NCBI GenBank assembly: GCA_949298535.1
Contig: CASFXA010000026.1
Coordinates: forward strand, 1-49,149
Length of the DNA stretch: 49,149 bases
Source of the DNA: an uncultured Oscillospiraceae bacterium
GTDB taxonomy: Bacteria > Bacillota > Clostridia > Oscillospirales > Ruminococcaceae
Direction of reading: 5' to 3'
The notes beneath the pieces were generated by a model, which worked only from the letters and a program-made list of their open reading frames with translations, did not search any database and had not been told where the DNA came from. The number at the start of each line of letters is the position of its first letter. The stretch's first letter is position 1. The translations under genes and the position numbers were made by a program. Positions 1-7,752 of the stretch are shown one piece after another.

Positions 1-26
1 AATCTTTATCGCCCATTGCAGGTTAA

Positions 27-101
27 GGCCCGTTGGTCAAGCGGTTAAGACACCGCCCTTTCACGGCGGTAACACGAGTTCGATTCTCGTACGGGTCACC
101 A
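27..101 (+). tRNA. tRNA-Glu (UUC), CCA encoded
   Basis: A full cloverleaf can be folded. The seven-base acceptor stem at 27-33 pairs with 91-97. The anticodon stem 53-57 pairs with 65-69 around a seven-base loop with anticodon TTC at 60-62. A GTTCGATTC T-loop region is present, the discriminator base is A98, and CCA is encoded at 99-101. The anticodon reads glutamate codons GAA/GAG. Confidence 0.97.
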
Positions 102-104
102 CCG

Positions 105-134
105 ATTCCGGCTGCGTCAGCAGCCGGAATTTTT
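105..134 (+). terminator. Rho-independent terminator of tRNA-Glu
   Basis: A perfect 11-bp stem (105-115 with 120-130) closes a four-base GTCA loop and runs directly into a T tract. It begins four bases after the tRNA CCA end, so it most likely ends the tRNA transcript. Confidence 0.9.
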
Positions 135-528
135 GCGTTTGGAGAAAGTTTCCCCTTTCTGCGACCCTTTTTCCGTTTTTTTGCAGACAGTGGGGAGGGC
201 GGAAACCGTCCCCGCAAACCAGGAGAGAGACCGTCCGCCCCGCCGCAACAGCCACGTTGAGAGCCAGGGAGAAAACCTGGCCCCAGCGGGAGAGAATCTG
301 CGCTCTCTTTTCCCTGCTGCAATGGGGAAGGGGAACGCTCCGGCTGAGAGGGAACGGTCCCGGCGCCGGAAAGCGGCTGCGGGGCAGGCCGGGGTTTCTC
401 CTGTTCTGGGGAGGATGCTGCGGGGCCTGCGGCCCGATGGGGAGTCTTCCCCAGGAGAAAGTCAAAATTTTTACGAAAAAATCACCCTTTTTTTCACGGT
501 TTATTTAATTTTTTGCCATGATTATTCG
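135..528. other. Non-coding stretch before the CAP gene
   Basis: I see no convincing gene here. The frame of the downstream CAP gene stays open back to about 133, but it has no start with a ribosome site and the translation is low-complexity and rich in Arg, Gly and Pro. The base composition changes to AT-rich at about 465-560, where the promoter lies. Confidence 0.5.
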
Positions 529-557
529 TTGCATTTTATAGGCGGGAAACCTATAAT
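529..557 (+). promoter_or_regulatory. Sigma-A-type promoter of the CAP gene
   Basis: A TTGCAT -35 element at 529-534 is followed after exactly 17 bases by a perfect TATAAT -10 element at 552-557. Transcription would start near 564, about 60 bases before the CAP start codon at 625. Confidence 0.75.
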
Positions 558-624
558 GAAACAAGAGATCGCAGCGGGATGGAAAAGGCGTCGGAGCTGC
601 TCCGGCGGGGGAGGGGGTTATGTG

Positions 625-1443
625 ATGAAGAAGAGTATCGCTTGTGTCCTTGTGATGGCGATGCTGTTTTCCCTGGCGGCGGCCTGCGTTCCCGCAGGGG
701 CGTCAGCTTCCTCTTCGGGCAGTTCTGTTTCTTCTGGTCCATCGGATTTTATCCCCAGACCTTCCAGCGCTTCCCCCTCCTCTTCCTCTGGATCCTCCTC
801 TTCCCGGGAGGAATCGTCGTCTGCGTCCAGCAGCCCGGAAAGTTCTTCCAGCCAGTCCCAGAGCCTGCCGCCTCCTCCCGCTTCGGAATCTTCCGACAGC
901 GGAGAGAGCCAGCTGCCCCCATTGCCGGAACAGTCCACAGGCACCGGAGATGTGGAACTGCCGGTGGGCTATTCCGAGGGAGGACGGGTTTATGTGGCGC
1001 CCCAGTTTGAGGGCAGCTCCTATCTGGAGGCGGTGGAGGCGGAGGTGATTCTGCTCATCAATAAGGAGCGGAAATCCCTGGGTCTCAATCCCCTGACCTA
1101 TGACAAGGATCTGGCCCTGGCCGCCCGGGTGCGGAGCGCCGAGCTGTACCGCTACAACTATTTCGGCCATCACCGCCACAATGGCGATCCCTGGGAGACG
1201 GTTTTGCAGATCGACGTTCCGGTGGATTACACCCTGGCGGCGGAGAATTTGGCCTGGTCCAACCGCCCCGCTGACGAAGAGGTTTCCGCTTACCGGTGGT
1301 TCAGCCTGTGGAAGAGCAGTCCGGACCACTACGCACAGATGATCTATCCGGAGTTTACCTCCATCGGCGTGGGGATTCTCACCTGCCCTCTGGATGAGAA
1401 CGAGGGGGAATCCTACGCCACCGCCCTGTTCTGCAAATATTGA
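625..1443 (+). CDS. Secreted CAP/SCP-domain (YkwD-like) protein
   Basis: A 272-residue exported protein. The ATG at 625 has a GGGGGAGGGGG ribosome site and opens a typical signal sequence (MKKSIACVLVMAMLF...). The cysteine at residue 20 follows LAAA, so it may be a lipoprotein, although an ordinary signal-peptidase site after AGASA is also possible. Residues about 28-110 are a Ser/Glu/Pro-rich spacer suited to crossing the wall. The C-terminal ~140 residues are a CAP domain: the INKERKSLGLNPL helix, GHHRHNGDPWE, then AAENLAW, ending with GVGIL and a hydrophobic strand. Bacterial CAP proteins are cell-surface proteins with mostly unknown roles (spore coat, wall or host interaction). Its own promoter lies at 529-557. 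The DUF2500 gene follows after 21 bases and may be co-transcribed. Confidence 0.85.
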   Translation: MKKSIACVLVMAMLFSLAAACVPAGASASSSGSSVSSGPSDFIPRPSSASPSSSSGSSSSREESSSASSSPESSSSQSQSLPPPPASESSDSGESQLPPLPEQSTGTGDVELPVGYSEGGRVYVAPQFEGSSYLEAVEAEVILLINKERKSLGLNPLTYDKDLALAARVRSAELYRYNYFGHHRHNGDPWETVLQIDVPVDYTLAAENLAWSNRPADEEVSAYRWFSLWKSSPDHYAQMIYPEFTSIGVGILTCPLDENEGESYATALFCKY

Positions 1444-1464
1444 TTCCAAAGGAGGGAACGCCCC

Positions 1465-1824
1465 GTGGGTTTTGGCACGATGGGCCTGTTCGGCACTGTT
1501 TTCCCCATATTCTTCTTCCTGTTTTTCTTTGTGGTGATGGCGGTGATTTTGGTTTCCTTGGGACGCAGCGTTGCCCAGTGGAAGCGGAACAACGCTTCCC
1601 CTGTGCTGACGGTGGACGCCCGGGTGGTCTCCCGCCGGGCCAATTACCACCGGGGAACCGGCAACCATATGGGGCATACCAGCTATTATGCCACCTTCCA
1701 GGTGGAAAGCGGAGACCGGATGGAGCTGTATCTTTCCGGGGAGGAGTACGGGCTGCTGGCGGAAGGGGACCAGGGAAAACTCACCTTCCAGGGCACCCGG
1801 TATCTGGGATTCCAACGCAGCTGA
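1465..1824 (+). CDS. DUF2500 family membrane protein
   Basis: A 119-residue protein with a single N-terminal membrane helix (about residues 8-33, very Phe-rich) and a soluble C-terminal domain containing the HTSYYATFQVESGDRMEL and YLSGEEYGLLAEGDQGKLTFQGTRY-type patterns of the DUF2500 family. The function of that family is not established. The start is GTG at 1465 with a GGAGGG site at 1451-1456; the first internal Met would remove part of the helix. It sits 21 bases after the CAP gene and is probably in the same transcript. Confidence 0.8.
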   Translation: MGFGTMGLFGTVFPIFFFLFFFVVMAVILVSLGRSVAQWKRNNASPVLTVDARVVSRRANYHRGTGNHMGHTSYYATFQVESGDRMELYLSGEEYGLLAEGDQGKLTFQGTRYLGFQRS

Positions 1825-1841
1825 ACAGCAGTAAAAAAGCA

Positions 1842-1888
1842 CCCCCGCCGGCGCCGGCTGACAGAAGCCTCGGTTGCGCCGTCGGGGG
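1842..1888 (+). other. Imperfect dyad over the dtxR-type promoter
   Basis: Two arms of 13 bases (1842-1854 and 1876-1888) pair as CCCCCG, one mismatch, then CGGCGC around a 21-base centre. The distal arm covers part of the -35 element and the spacer of the promoter at 1874-1902. It could be a protein-binding dyad or a weak terminator for the preceding gene (followed by ATTTAT but no real T tract). Confidence 0.45.
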
Positions 1889-1902
1889 ATTTATGTTACA
1901 AT
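1874..1902 (+). promoter_or_regulatory. Promoter of the DtxR-family regulator gene
   Basis: TTGCGC (1874-1879) and TACAAT (1897-1902) are separated by 17 bases. The start codon of the regulator lies 66 bases downstream. Confidence 0.6.
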
Positions 1903-1968
1903 GAAAAAAACACCGTCGGCCCCACGAACAGCCAGGGGAGCTGGACGGAGGGGAGGAGCGGGATAGTC

Positions 1969-2346
1969 TTGAAAATCCAGGAGTCAGCGGAAAATTATCT
2001 GGAGACGATTCTGGTATTGAGCAACCAGAATGGAACTGTGCGTTCCATTGATATTGCGGCCCATCTGCAATTCAGCAAACCCAGCGTCAGCCGGGCCATG
2101 AGCCTGCTGCGGCAGAACGGCTACGCGGAGATGGACAAGGATGGTCTGATTACCCTCACCCCAAAAGGGCTGGAGGTGGCGGAACGGGTGTATGAGCGCC
2201 ATCGCCTGCTGTCCACCTGGCTGGTATCCCTGGGGGTTTCTCCTGAAACGGCGGCTCAGGACGCCTGCCGGATGGAGCACGTCATCAGCCGGGAATCCTT
2301 TGATAAGATCAAGGAACACGTGGCCCGCTACCAGCGGGACGAATAA
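1969..2346 (+). CDS. DtxR/MntR-family metal-dependent transcriptional regulator
   Basis: A 125-residue regulator with an N-terminal winged helix-turn-helix (VRSIDIAAHLQFSKPSVSRAM, about residues 24-44) and a C-terminal dimerisation/metal-binding half. The start is TTG at 1969, preceded by GGAGGGGAGG. Compared with DtxR from memory, the second metal site keeps the Cys-x-x-Glu-His motif (ACRMEH), but the N-terminal ligand (Met10 in DtxR, Asp8 in MntR) is Asn. Of the ancillary site only the His in ERHRL remains. There is no SH3 domain, so it has MntR-like length. Family members repress metal uptake genes when loaded with Mn(II) or Fe(II); the metal here cannot be told. No metal transporter is adjacent, so targets are elsewhere or unknown. 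Confidence 0.9.
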   Translation: MKIQESAENYLETILVLSNQNGTVRSIDIAAHLQFSKPSVSRAMSLLRQNGYAEMDKDGLITLTPKGLEVAERVYERHRLLSTWLVSLGVSPETAAQDACRMEHVISRESFDKIKEHVARYQRDE

Positions 2347-2392
2347 AGGGCCGGGATATTCTGTGGAACAGAAAGAAGAGACGCGGCCGTTT

Positions 2393-2416
2393 CCGCCAGA
2401 CCAGGGCGGTTTTTTT
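2393..2416 (+). terminator. Terminator after the DtxR-type regulator
   Basis: A CCGCC/GGCGG stem with a seven-base loop is followed by seven T residues (2410-2416), 46 bases after the stop codon. Confidence 0.75.
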
Positions 2417-2441
2417 CAGGGATGGGCCCGGAGGGAGCTGA

Positions 2442-2472
2442 GCCGGCGGACACAGGGTCCGCCGGCTTTTTT
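2442..2472 (+). terminator. Second, stronger terminator
   Basis: A perfect 9-bp stem (2442-2450 with 2458-2466) and seven-base loop are followed by six T residues. The T tract is on the plus strand, so it backs up the first terminator and separates the regulator from the convergent tspO gene. Confidence 0.8.
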
Positions 2473-2500
2473 GGAATCCTGTCCCAGGCTGGAAGGGCGG

Positions 2501-2977
2501 CTACGGATTGAGCAGCCACACCCCCAGGTTCAGGTAAGCGGCAAAGGTCAGCCACAGCAGATAGGGGATCTGAAGGCGGGAAGCCAAAGGATCCACCTGA
2601 CGGAAGCAGCGGATCATCCGCAGCACCAGCGCCCACAACAGCAGCAGCCACAACAGGGCCAGGCCGAACCGCTGCCATACGAAAAAGAGAGGGCTCCATA
2701 AAAAATTGACCCCCAGCTGGAGAAGGAACAGCTTCAGGCACCGGTCCCGCTGCCGGGTGGGGGAGGCCAGGCTGATGCGGGCGGCGCTGACGCCCATGAG
2801 GAAGAAGAGGATTCCCCAGACGATGGGAAAAACAATCCCCGGCGGGGAAAGAGGCGGCTTGACGATGGACTGTTCATATAAATCCATCCCCCCACGGCTC
2901 AGCCATCCGGACAGGGCCCCCGCCCCTTCCGCCAGGACGATCCAAAAGAGATACACTTTCCATCTTCCATGCTTCAT
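2501..2977 (-). CDS. tspO: TspO/MBR family membrane protein
   Basis: A 158-residue protein with five hydrophobic segments and the family hallmarks: KPPLSPPGIVFPIVWGILFFLMG in the first loop/second helix and NFLWSPLFF later. Length and topology match bacterial TspO proteins, which bind tetrapyrroles and affect porphyrin handling or stress responses. It is a single gene read toward the DtxR-type regulator. Its start is 123 bases from the divergent alcohol dehydrogenase gene. Confidence 0.92.
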   Translation of the reverse strand: MKHGRWKVYLFWIVLAEGAGALSGWLSRGGMDLYEQSIVKPPLSPPGIVFPIVWGILFFLMGVSAARISLASPTRQRDRCLKLFLLQLGVNFLWSPLFFVWQRFGLALLWLLLLWALVLRMIRCFRQVDPLASRLQIPYLLWLTFAAYLNLGVWLLNP

Positions 2978-3100
2978 GTTATCACCCCGAAACTAGGATA
3001 TGCAGTTTCAGGATGGTCCTATCCCCGGGGAAAACAGAAAAAATTGGAATTTTGCCAGCTTTATCCCCAGGGAGAAAAATTCAGAAAGGAAGAAAACGCG

Positions 3101-4147
3101 ATGTATGCCTATACCTATTGCGGAAAAGGAGATTTTCGGCTGCTGGACAAGCCTCGTCCTGTCTTGCGGGACAGCCGGGACGCCATCGTTCGGGTGACCC
3201 TGTCCAGCATCTGCACCAGCGACCTGCACATCAAACACGGCAGTGTTCCCAGAGCGGTGCCGGGGATCACGGTGGGCCATGAGATGGTGGGGATTGTGGA
3301 GGAGGTTGGTTCCCAGGTGACCGCTGTGGCTCCGGGGGACCGGGTGACGGTGAATGTGGAGACCTTCTGTGGAGAGTGCTTCTTCTGCCGCAAGGGATGG
3401 GTCAACAACTGCACCGATCCCAATGGGGGCTGGGCGCTGGGCTGCCGTATTGACGGCGGACAGGCGGAATATGTCCGGGTTCCCTGCGCCGATCAGGGAT
3501 TGGACCGCATCCCCCAAGGGGTCACCGACCGTCAGGCCCTCTTTGTAGGGGATATTCTGGCCACCGGCTACTGGGCGGCCCAGATCTCGGAGATCGGGGA
3601 GGAGGATACGGTGCTGGTGATCGGGGCGGGCCCCACCGGCATCTGCACCCTCCAGTGCGTGCTGCTTCAGCATCCCCGGCAGGTGATTGTCTGCGAGCGG
3701 GAACGGCAGCGGCGGGAGCTGGTTGGCCGCCTGTATCCTGGGGTGCTGACAGTGGGTCCGGAGGAGGCGCGGGAATTTGTCCGGGATCACAGCAGCCATG
3801 GGGGCGCCGACGTGGTGCTGGAGGTGGCGGGAGGCCCTTCCACCTTTCAGCTGGCCTGGCAATGCGCCCGTCCCAACGCCATCGTTACGGTGGTGGCGCT
3901 GTACGACGGTCCCCAGACGCTGCCGCTGCCGGAGATGTACGGCAAAAATCTCGTCTTTAAAACCGGAGGCGTGGATGGCTGCAACTGCGCCCAAACCCTG
4001 GAGCTGATCGCCCGGGGAAAGATTGACACCACCCCCCTCATCACCCACACCTATCCCCTGGAGCGGATTGAAGAAGCCTATGACCTTTTTGAACACCGCC
4101 GGGACGGGGTCATCAAGGTGGCCATCACCCCCCGGAGCGAAAAATAA
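3101..4147 (+). CDS. Zinc-dependent medium-chain alcohol dehydrogenase
   Basis: A 348-residue MDR-superfamily dehydrogenase. The catalytic zinc ligands appear as C38 (ICTSD) and H60-E61 (GHE). The structural zinc site has C90, C93, C96 and C104. The NAD(P) fold carries IGAGPTG near residues 174-180. The ATG at 3101 has an AAGGAAG ribosome site; the frame extends upstream without a better start. The overall pattern resembles sorbitol/threonine-dehydrogenase-like members (alcohol oxidation with NAD(P)+), but the substrate cannot be assigned. An esterase follows after 31 bases, which suggests a two-gene transcript. Confidence 0.9.
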   Translation: MYAYTYCGKGDFRLLDKPRPVLRDSRDAIVRVTLSSICTSDLHIKHGSVPRAVPGITVGHEMVGIVEEVGSQVTAVAPGDRVTVNVETFCGECFFCRKGWVNNCTDPNGGWALGCRIDGGQAEYVRVPCADQGLDRIPQGVTDRQALFVGDILATGYWAAQISEIGEEDTVLVIGAGPTGICTLQCVLLQHPRQVIVCERERQRRELVGRLYPGVLTVGPEEAREFVRDHSSHGGADVVLEVAGGPSTFQLAWQCARPNAIVTVVALYDGPQTLPLPEMYGKNLVFKTGGVDGCNCAQTLELIARGKIDTTPLITHTYPLERIEEAYDLFEHRRDGVIKVAITPRSEK

Positions 4148-4178
4148 CGGTCCGCGGACCAACGAGGGAGGGATCGCC

Positions 4179-4907
4179 ATGGTGAAGACAATGAAGCGGG
4201 GGCCTTATGTCCTCACCTTTTTGGGGGATGGACCAAGCCGGGATGTGGTTTACTGCCCCCTTTCATTGGAACAGGGGGAGAGGGTATGGCCGCTGCTGCC
4301 TGCCCCCAGGCCGGTGCTGGGGCTGATTGACGGGGTGGACTGGAACCGGGAGTTGTCCCCCTGGCCCGCCCCGGGGGCCTTCGGAAAGGGGGAGGACTTC
4401 GCCGGGGAAGGGGCGGCGTTTCTGCGGCAGCTGACGGGGGAGCTTCTTCCCCGGGGGGAGGCGCTGCTGGGCTTTGAGCCCCGCCGCCGGGGATTGGCAG
4501 GCTATTCCCTGGGGGGATTGTTTGCCCTCTGGTCCTCCTTTCTCACCGACGCCTTTCCCCTGGTGGCTTCGGTGTCCGGCTCCCTGTGGTTTGACGGTTT
4601 TGTTCCGCTGCTGGAAAGGACCCCGCTGCCGCATCCCCCCCGAAAGGTCGTTCTTTCCCTGGGACAGCGGGAAAAGCGGACCAGAAATCCCCGCCTGGCG
4701 GGGGTGGAGGATGCCACTCGTGCCGCCGCCCGGCTGCTGATGGAGCAGGGGATTCCGGTGGAGCTGGAATTTTATCCCGGGGGTCATTTCCAGGATGTTC
4801 CCCAGCGCTTGGCGGGGGGAATCAGCAGAATGTTGGCGGAGACGCTCACCGTTCCCCCTTTCAGCGGGGCAGCTCCTTCTCCGGCGGCGGAAGAACAAAG
4901 GAACTGA
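4179..4907 (+). CDS. Alpha/beta-hydrolase, esterase family
   Basis: A 242-residue hydrolase with the nucleophile elbow GYSLGG (Ser110) and a candidate catalytic His203 in PGGHFQD near the C terminus. An acidic residue in between completes a plausible triad. It resembles the putative-esterase (esterase D/IroE-like) group, without a signal peptide, so it is probably cytoplasmic. The ATG at 4179 follows GAGGGAGGG. It lies 31 bases after the alcohol dehydrogenase and ends before a terminator at 4984. The substrate is unknown. Confidence 0.8.
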   Translation: MVKTMKRGPYVLTFLGDGPSRDVVYCPLSLEQGERVWPLLPAPRPVLGLIDGVDWNRELSPWPAPGAFGKGEDFAGEGAAFLRQLTGELLPRGEALLGFEPRRRGLAGYSLGGLFALWSSFLTDAFPLVASVSGSLWFDGFVPLLERTPLPHPPRKVVLSLGQREKRTRNPRLAGVEDATRAAARLLMEQGIPVELEFYPGGHFQDVPQRLAGGISRMLAETLTVPPFSGAAPSPAAEEQRN

Positions 4908-4983
4908 TCCGCCGCTTTCCCATTCCTTTCCTTTGGAAGGGACAGGGATCAAAAGGCGCTTGTTCAGAGAAAATGACGGAAAG

Positions 4984-5034
4984 AAAACCGGTTTCCTTCC
5001 GGGGAGGGTCCCTGGGAAGCAAACCGGTTTTTTC
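4984..5034 (+). terminator. Terminator after the esterase gene
   Basis: AAAACCGGTTT at 4984-4994 pairs with AAACCGGTTTT at 5021-5031, with further short pairing inside, and is followed by T residues. It separates the plus-strand genes from the convergent operon ending at 5170. Confidence 0.75.
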
Positions 5035-5040
5035 TGCTTT

Positions 5041-5083
5041 AAAGACGAAAGGCCCCCGCCTGAAGAGGGCGGAGACCTTCGTC
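5041..5083 (-). terminator. Terminator of the minus-strand catabolic operon
   Basis: Read on the minus strand, CGAAGG-TCTCCGCC pairs with GGCGGGGG-CCTTTCG around a seven-base loop and is followed by TCTTT. It lies about 85 bases beyond the stop of the YkvI-type transporter gene. Confidence 0.7.
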
Positions 5084-5169
5084 GTCATGTTGCCAACCTG
5101 TTGATTGAACAGGGGAGAGGCATTTGATTGTTTTTTGAAGATCAGGGGAAGAAATCTGTTGAATGAAAC

Positions 5170-6351
5170 TCAAGCCTCGCCTTTGTGGGTGCGATAATAC
5201 TTGGCCATCCGGAACAGGGAGATCACCAGCGGGATACCCACGGTGACGGAAGCCAGAGCGCCCAGAGCGGAGAAGCCCTTCTGCACCAGGGCCAGCAGAC
5301 CGATGTTGGAGGTGAGGTAGCAGGCAATCAGGAAGCCGACAGCCAGGATAAAGATCTTGGCGCGCTCGCTGACCTTGTCGCTCTTCCAGTGCTTCATCCA
5401 CCGGCGGGCAAAGCCAAAGGTGAAGGAGGGGCCGGTGGAGACGACGGAGAAGACCACCAGGATCCAGTAGAAGGCGGTGATAATGGGAGGCAGATACTGA
5501 ACGCAGATGTCCAGGATGGGGGTATCCACGATCATCTCCGGCAGGAAGGGCAGCACGATGCAGGAGGTCATGAAGAAAGCGGAAATGGACAGCAGGCCGA
5601 TAAAGATACCGGAGCAGATGGAATCCTTGGGTCCCCGGACGTTTTGCGAGAAGTTGCAGAGGCTGGTACCGATGTTGGAGCTGTTGAAGGCGTAGAAGAT
5701 CACCATGATAATATGACTGCTCAGGGTGGTGCCGCTCCAGTCCATGCCGATCTGGAAGTTGCCCAGGCGCTCGAAGAAGACATCTCCCCGAACCTGGATG
5801 ACCGCGCCGATCATCACCAGCATACAGATCACCAGAGCGATGGTCATGACGCCGTTGAATTTCCGCAGGAAGCCGGCGCCGTACATGGTCAGCACCGCGT
5901 AAAGAATGACGGCGATAAACCGTCCGATGGCAACCGGAACGTTGAAGATGGAATCCATCAGCTCGCCGAAGAGGTTGATGGTGGCGGCGGTGATGATGAT
6001 GCCGCCGAAGATGGAGTTAACGTCAAAGAAGGTGGTGACAATCAGCTGAAGGGCTTTGTTGGAGGTGGGGCGGTTCAGGCCGTACAGCTCCAGATAGAAC
6101 GAGTTGTAGTCGGTAGTTTTGTAGATGCGGATAAACTCCAGGGCATGGATGCTGAAGCCGGCCCGGAAGAAGAAATACATCAGACAGAATACCAGCAGCC
6201 AGCCGCCGCCGAAGGTGGCGAAGTAGCCTACCGCATAGGTACCGGCGGCCATACTGCCGCCCACCTGGGTGCCGAACATCACCGCGGCCAGACCGAACCA
6301 GATGCCGAAGGATTTCATAAACTCAGATGACCTTTTTTCTGTTTTTTCCAC
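5170..6351 (-). CDS. YkvI-type membrane transporter (APC/LeuT-fold-like)
   Basis: A 393-residue polytopic membrane protein with about ten to eleven hydrophobic helices. The first helix carries MFGTQVGGSMAAG, an unwound glycine-rich segment as in sodium-coupled LeuT-fold transporters. The overall pattern matches uncharacterised YkvI-like family proteins. It is the last gene of a four-gene operon of soluble catabolic enzymes, so it probably imports their substrate. That is inferred from position only; the substrate is unknown. A hairpin in the 173-base gap before it may lower or stabilise its mRNA relative to the upstream genes. Confidence 0.75.
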   Translation of the reverse strand: MEKTEKRSSEFMKSFGIWFGLAAVMFGTQVGGSMAAGTYAVGYFATFGGGWLLVFCLMYFFFRAGFSIHALEFIRIYKTTDYNSFYLELYGLNRPTSNKALQLIVTTFFDVNSIFGGIIITAATINLFGELMDSIFNVPVAIGRFIAVILYAVLTMYGAGFLRKFNGVMTIALVICMLVMIGAVIQVRGDVFFERLGNFQIGMDWSGTTLSSHIIMVIFYAFNSSNIGTSLCNFSQNVRGPKDSICSGIFIGLLSISAFFMTSCIVLPFLPEMIVDTPILDICVQYLPPIITAFYWILVVFSVVSTGPSFTFGFARRWMKHWKSDKVSERAKIFILAVGFLIACYLTSNIGLLALVQKGFSALGALASVTVGIPLVISLFRMAKYYRTHKGEA

Positions 6352-6468
6352 AATACACTCCTCCTCTAAAAGTTGCGTTGGGGCGGCGTGCCCCTTGTGA
6401 ACCAGATGGGGAAAATACGGATCGTCTCCCGGAAGATTGCAATTTTTCTCCTCCTGTTGTGAGGAGGG

Positions 6469-6501
6469 GGCGCGGGAGATTTGGGCAGGATCTCCCGCGC
6501 C
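6469..6501 (-). other. Intercistronic hairpin between dehydrogenase and transporter genes
   Basis: GGCGCGGGAGAT (6469-6480) and its perfect 12-base complement (6490-6501) close a nine-base loop. On the minus strand it is followed by a second small CCTCCT/AGGAGG hairpin and AAAAA, without a T tract. It looks like an mRNA processing or stability element, or a leaky attenuator, rather than a full terminator. Confidence 0.6.
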
Positions 6502-6524
6502 GTCAGGGAGACGGGAAGTATGCG

Positions 6525-7706
6525 TTACAGCGCCAGGGCGTAAACTTCAAAAAGCTGTTCCCTGGTGGTGATGGGCCGCAGCCAGGTATTGGCCCCTGCC
6601 AGGCGGCCAATTTCGTTGTCGGCGATCTCCTGGATGTTTTCCCTGGTGATGTTCACATCCCCCAGGCGGGTGGGCAGTCCCAGCTCCTTGCAGAAGTCTT
6701 CAAAGGCGGCGATGGCGGCCAGACCGGTATCGTAATCGGTGGCGGCATCCTTGAGGCCCCAGACATTGCGGCCCCATTTGGCAAAGATGGGGGCGTTTTC
6801 CGGAGTCAGGCAATACTTGAACCAGGCCAGGGAGACAATGGCGATGCCGGCGCCATGAACAATGTCATAATAAGCGCTGAGGATATGTTCCATGGTGTGG
6901 ACCGGAGCGGTGAAGCAGCTGCGGCCCAGGGAGCCCAGAGCGGAGATGCTCAGATCGGAGGCCCACAGTAAAGCGGCCCGGGCGTCATAATCACAGGGAT
7001 CGGCCATTACTTTGCGTCCGCTTTCGATGCAGGCCCGCTGGATGGCTTCGGCGATGCCGTCCTGGAGTACCAGATTGTCGGGGCCGATGTAGGATTCATA
7101 GGTGTGGCTCATGATGTCTACCACGCCGCAGGCGGTGTGATATTTGGGCACCGAGAAGGTGAAGGTGGGATCCAGAATGGCGCAGACCGGGCGGTTTTTG
7201 GGGTTGCGCAGACCGATCTTCTGCTTGGTTTCCAGATTGCTCACCACGGCGCTGAAGGAGACCTCCGCGCCGGCGGCTGCCAGGGTGGGGATGGCGATCA
7301 CCGGCATGGTTTTCTGAATCTGCACCTTGCCGCAGTAGAAGTCCCAAACGTCGCCGTCATGGTAGACGCCGAAACTGATGGCCTTGGCGCAGTCCAGAGT
7401 GCTGCCGCCGCCGGCGGCCACAATGCAGTCGGCCCCAAACTCCCGGAGGGCGGCGACGCCCCGGTTGACGGTGGTGTGGCGGGGATTGGGCTCCACGCCG
7501 GTGAATTCGGTAAATGCGATCCCGTTGTCTGTCAGCACCTTCACCACCTGGTCATACAGGCCGCTTCCCTTGACCGGGCCGGCGTCGTAGACGAAAAAGA
7601 CCTTTTTGCCGTATTGCAGAACCTCCTCCTTGAGGCAAGCGGTGCTCCCCTTGCCGAAATGGATTCTGGTGGAAAGATGAAAATCAAAGTTATCCAATTC
7701 ATTCAC
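6525..7706 (-). CDS. Iron-containing alcohol dehydrogenase (butanol-dehydrogenase type)
   Basis: A 393-residue group III alcohol dehydrogenase. The nucleotide-binding GGGSTLDCAKA is at residues 99-109. The metal ligands are D197 and H201 (VDIMSH), H270 and H284 (DIVHGAG); their spacing is the same as in YqhD/butanol dehydrogenases. The common TGSE motif is replaced by AGAE. Such enzymes interconvert aldehydes or ketones and alcohols with NAD(P)H, and some act on sulfoacetaldehyde or similar. In this operon it probably reduces or oxidises a carbonyl intermediate, but which one is not visible. It starts 46 bases after the desulfidase-like gene. Confidence 0.92.
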   Translation of the reverse strand: MNELDNFDFHLSTRIHFGKGSTACLKEEVLQYGKKVFFVYDAGPVKGSGLYDQVVKVLTDNGIAFTEFTGVEPNPRHTTVNRGVAALREFGADCIVAAGGGSTLDCAKAISFGVYHDGDVWDFYCGKVQIQKTMPVIAIPTLAAAGAEVSFSAVVSNLETKQKIGLRNPKNRPVCAILDPTFTFSVPKYHTACGVVDIMSHTYESYIGPDNLVLQDGIAEAIQRACIESGRKVMADPCDYDARAALLWASDLSISALGSLGRSCFTAPVHTMEHILSAYYDIVHGAGIAIVSLAWFKYCLTPENAPIFAKWGRNVWGLKDAATDYDTGLAAIAAFEDFCKELGLPTRLGDVNITRENIQEIADNEIGRLAGANTWLRPITTREQLFEVYALAL

Positions 7707-7752
7707 CCCTTTTTTGTTTTCGGCCCCTGCCTCCGGAATCCCGGAGGTCGGG

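Noticed and set aside
133..624. Open frame upstream of the CAP gene, which would give a 436-residue protein
   Set aside because: It overlaps the tRNA terminator and promoter, has no ribosome site and encodes low-complexity sequence. The signal peptide starts at 625.
3008..4180. A 390-residue minus-strand frame opposite the alcohol dehydrogenase
   Set aside because: It is a shadow frame with His/Gly/Pro-rich translation; the plus strand shows complete zinc and NAD motifs.
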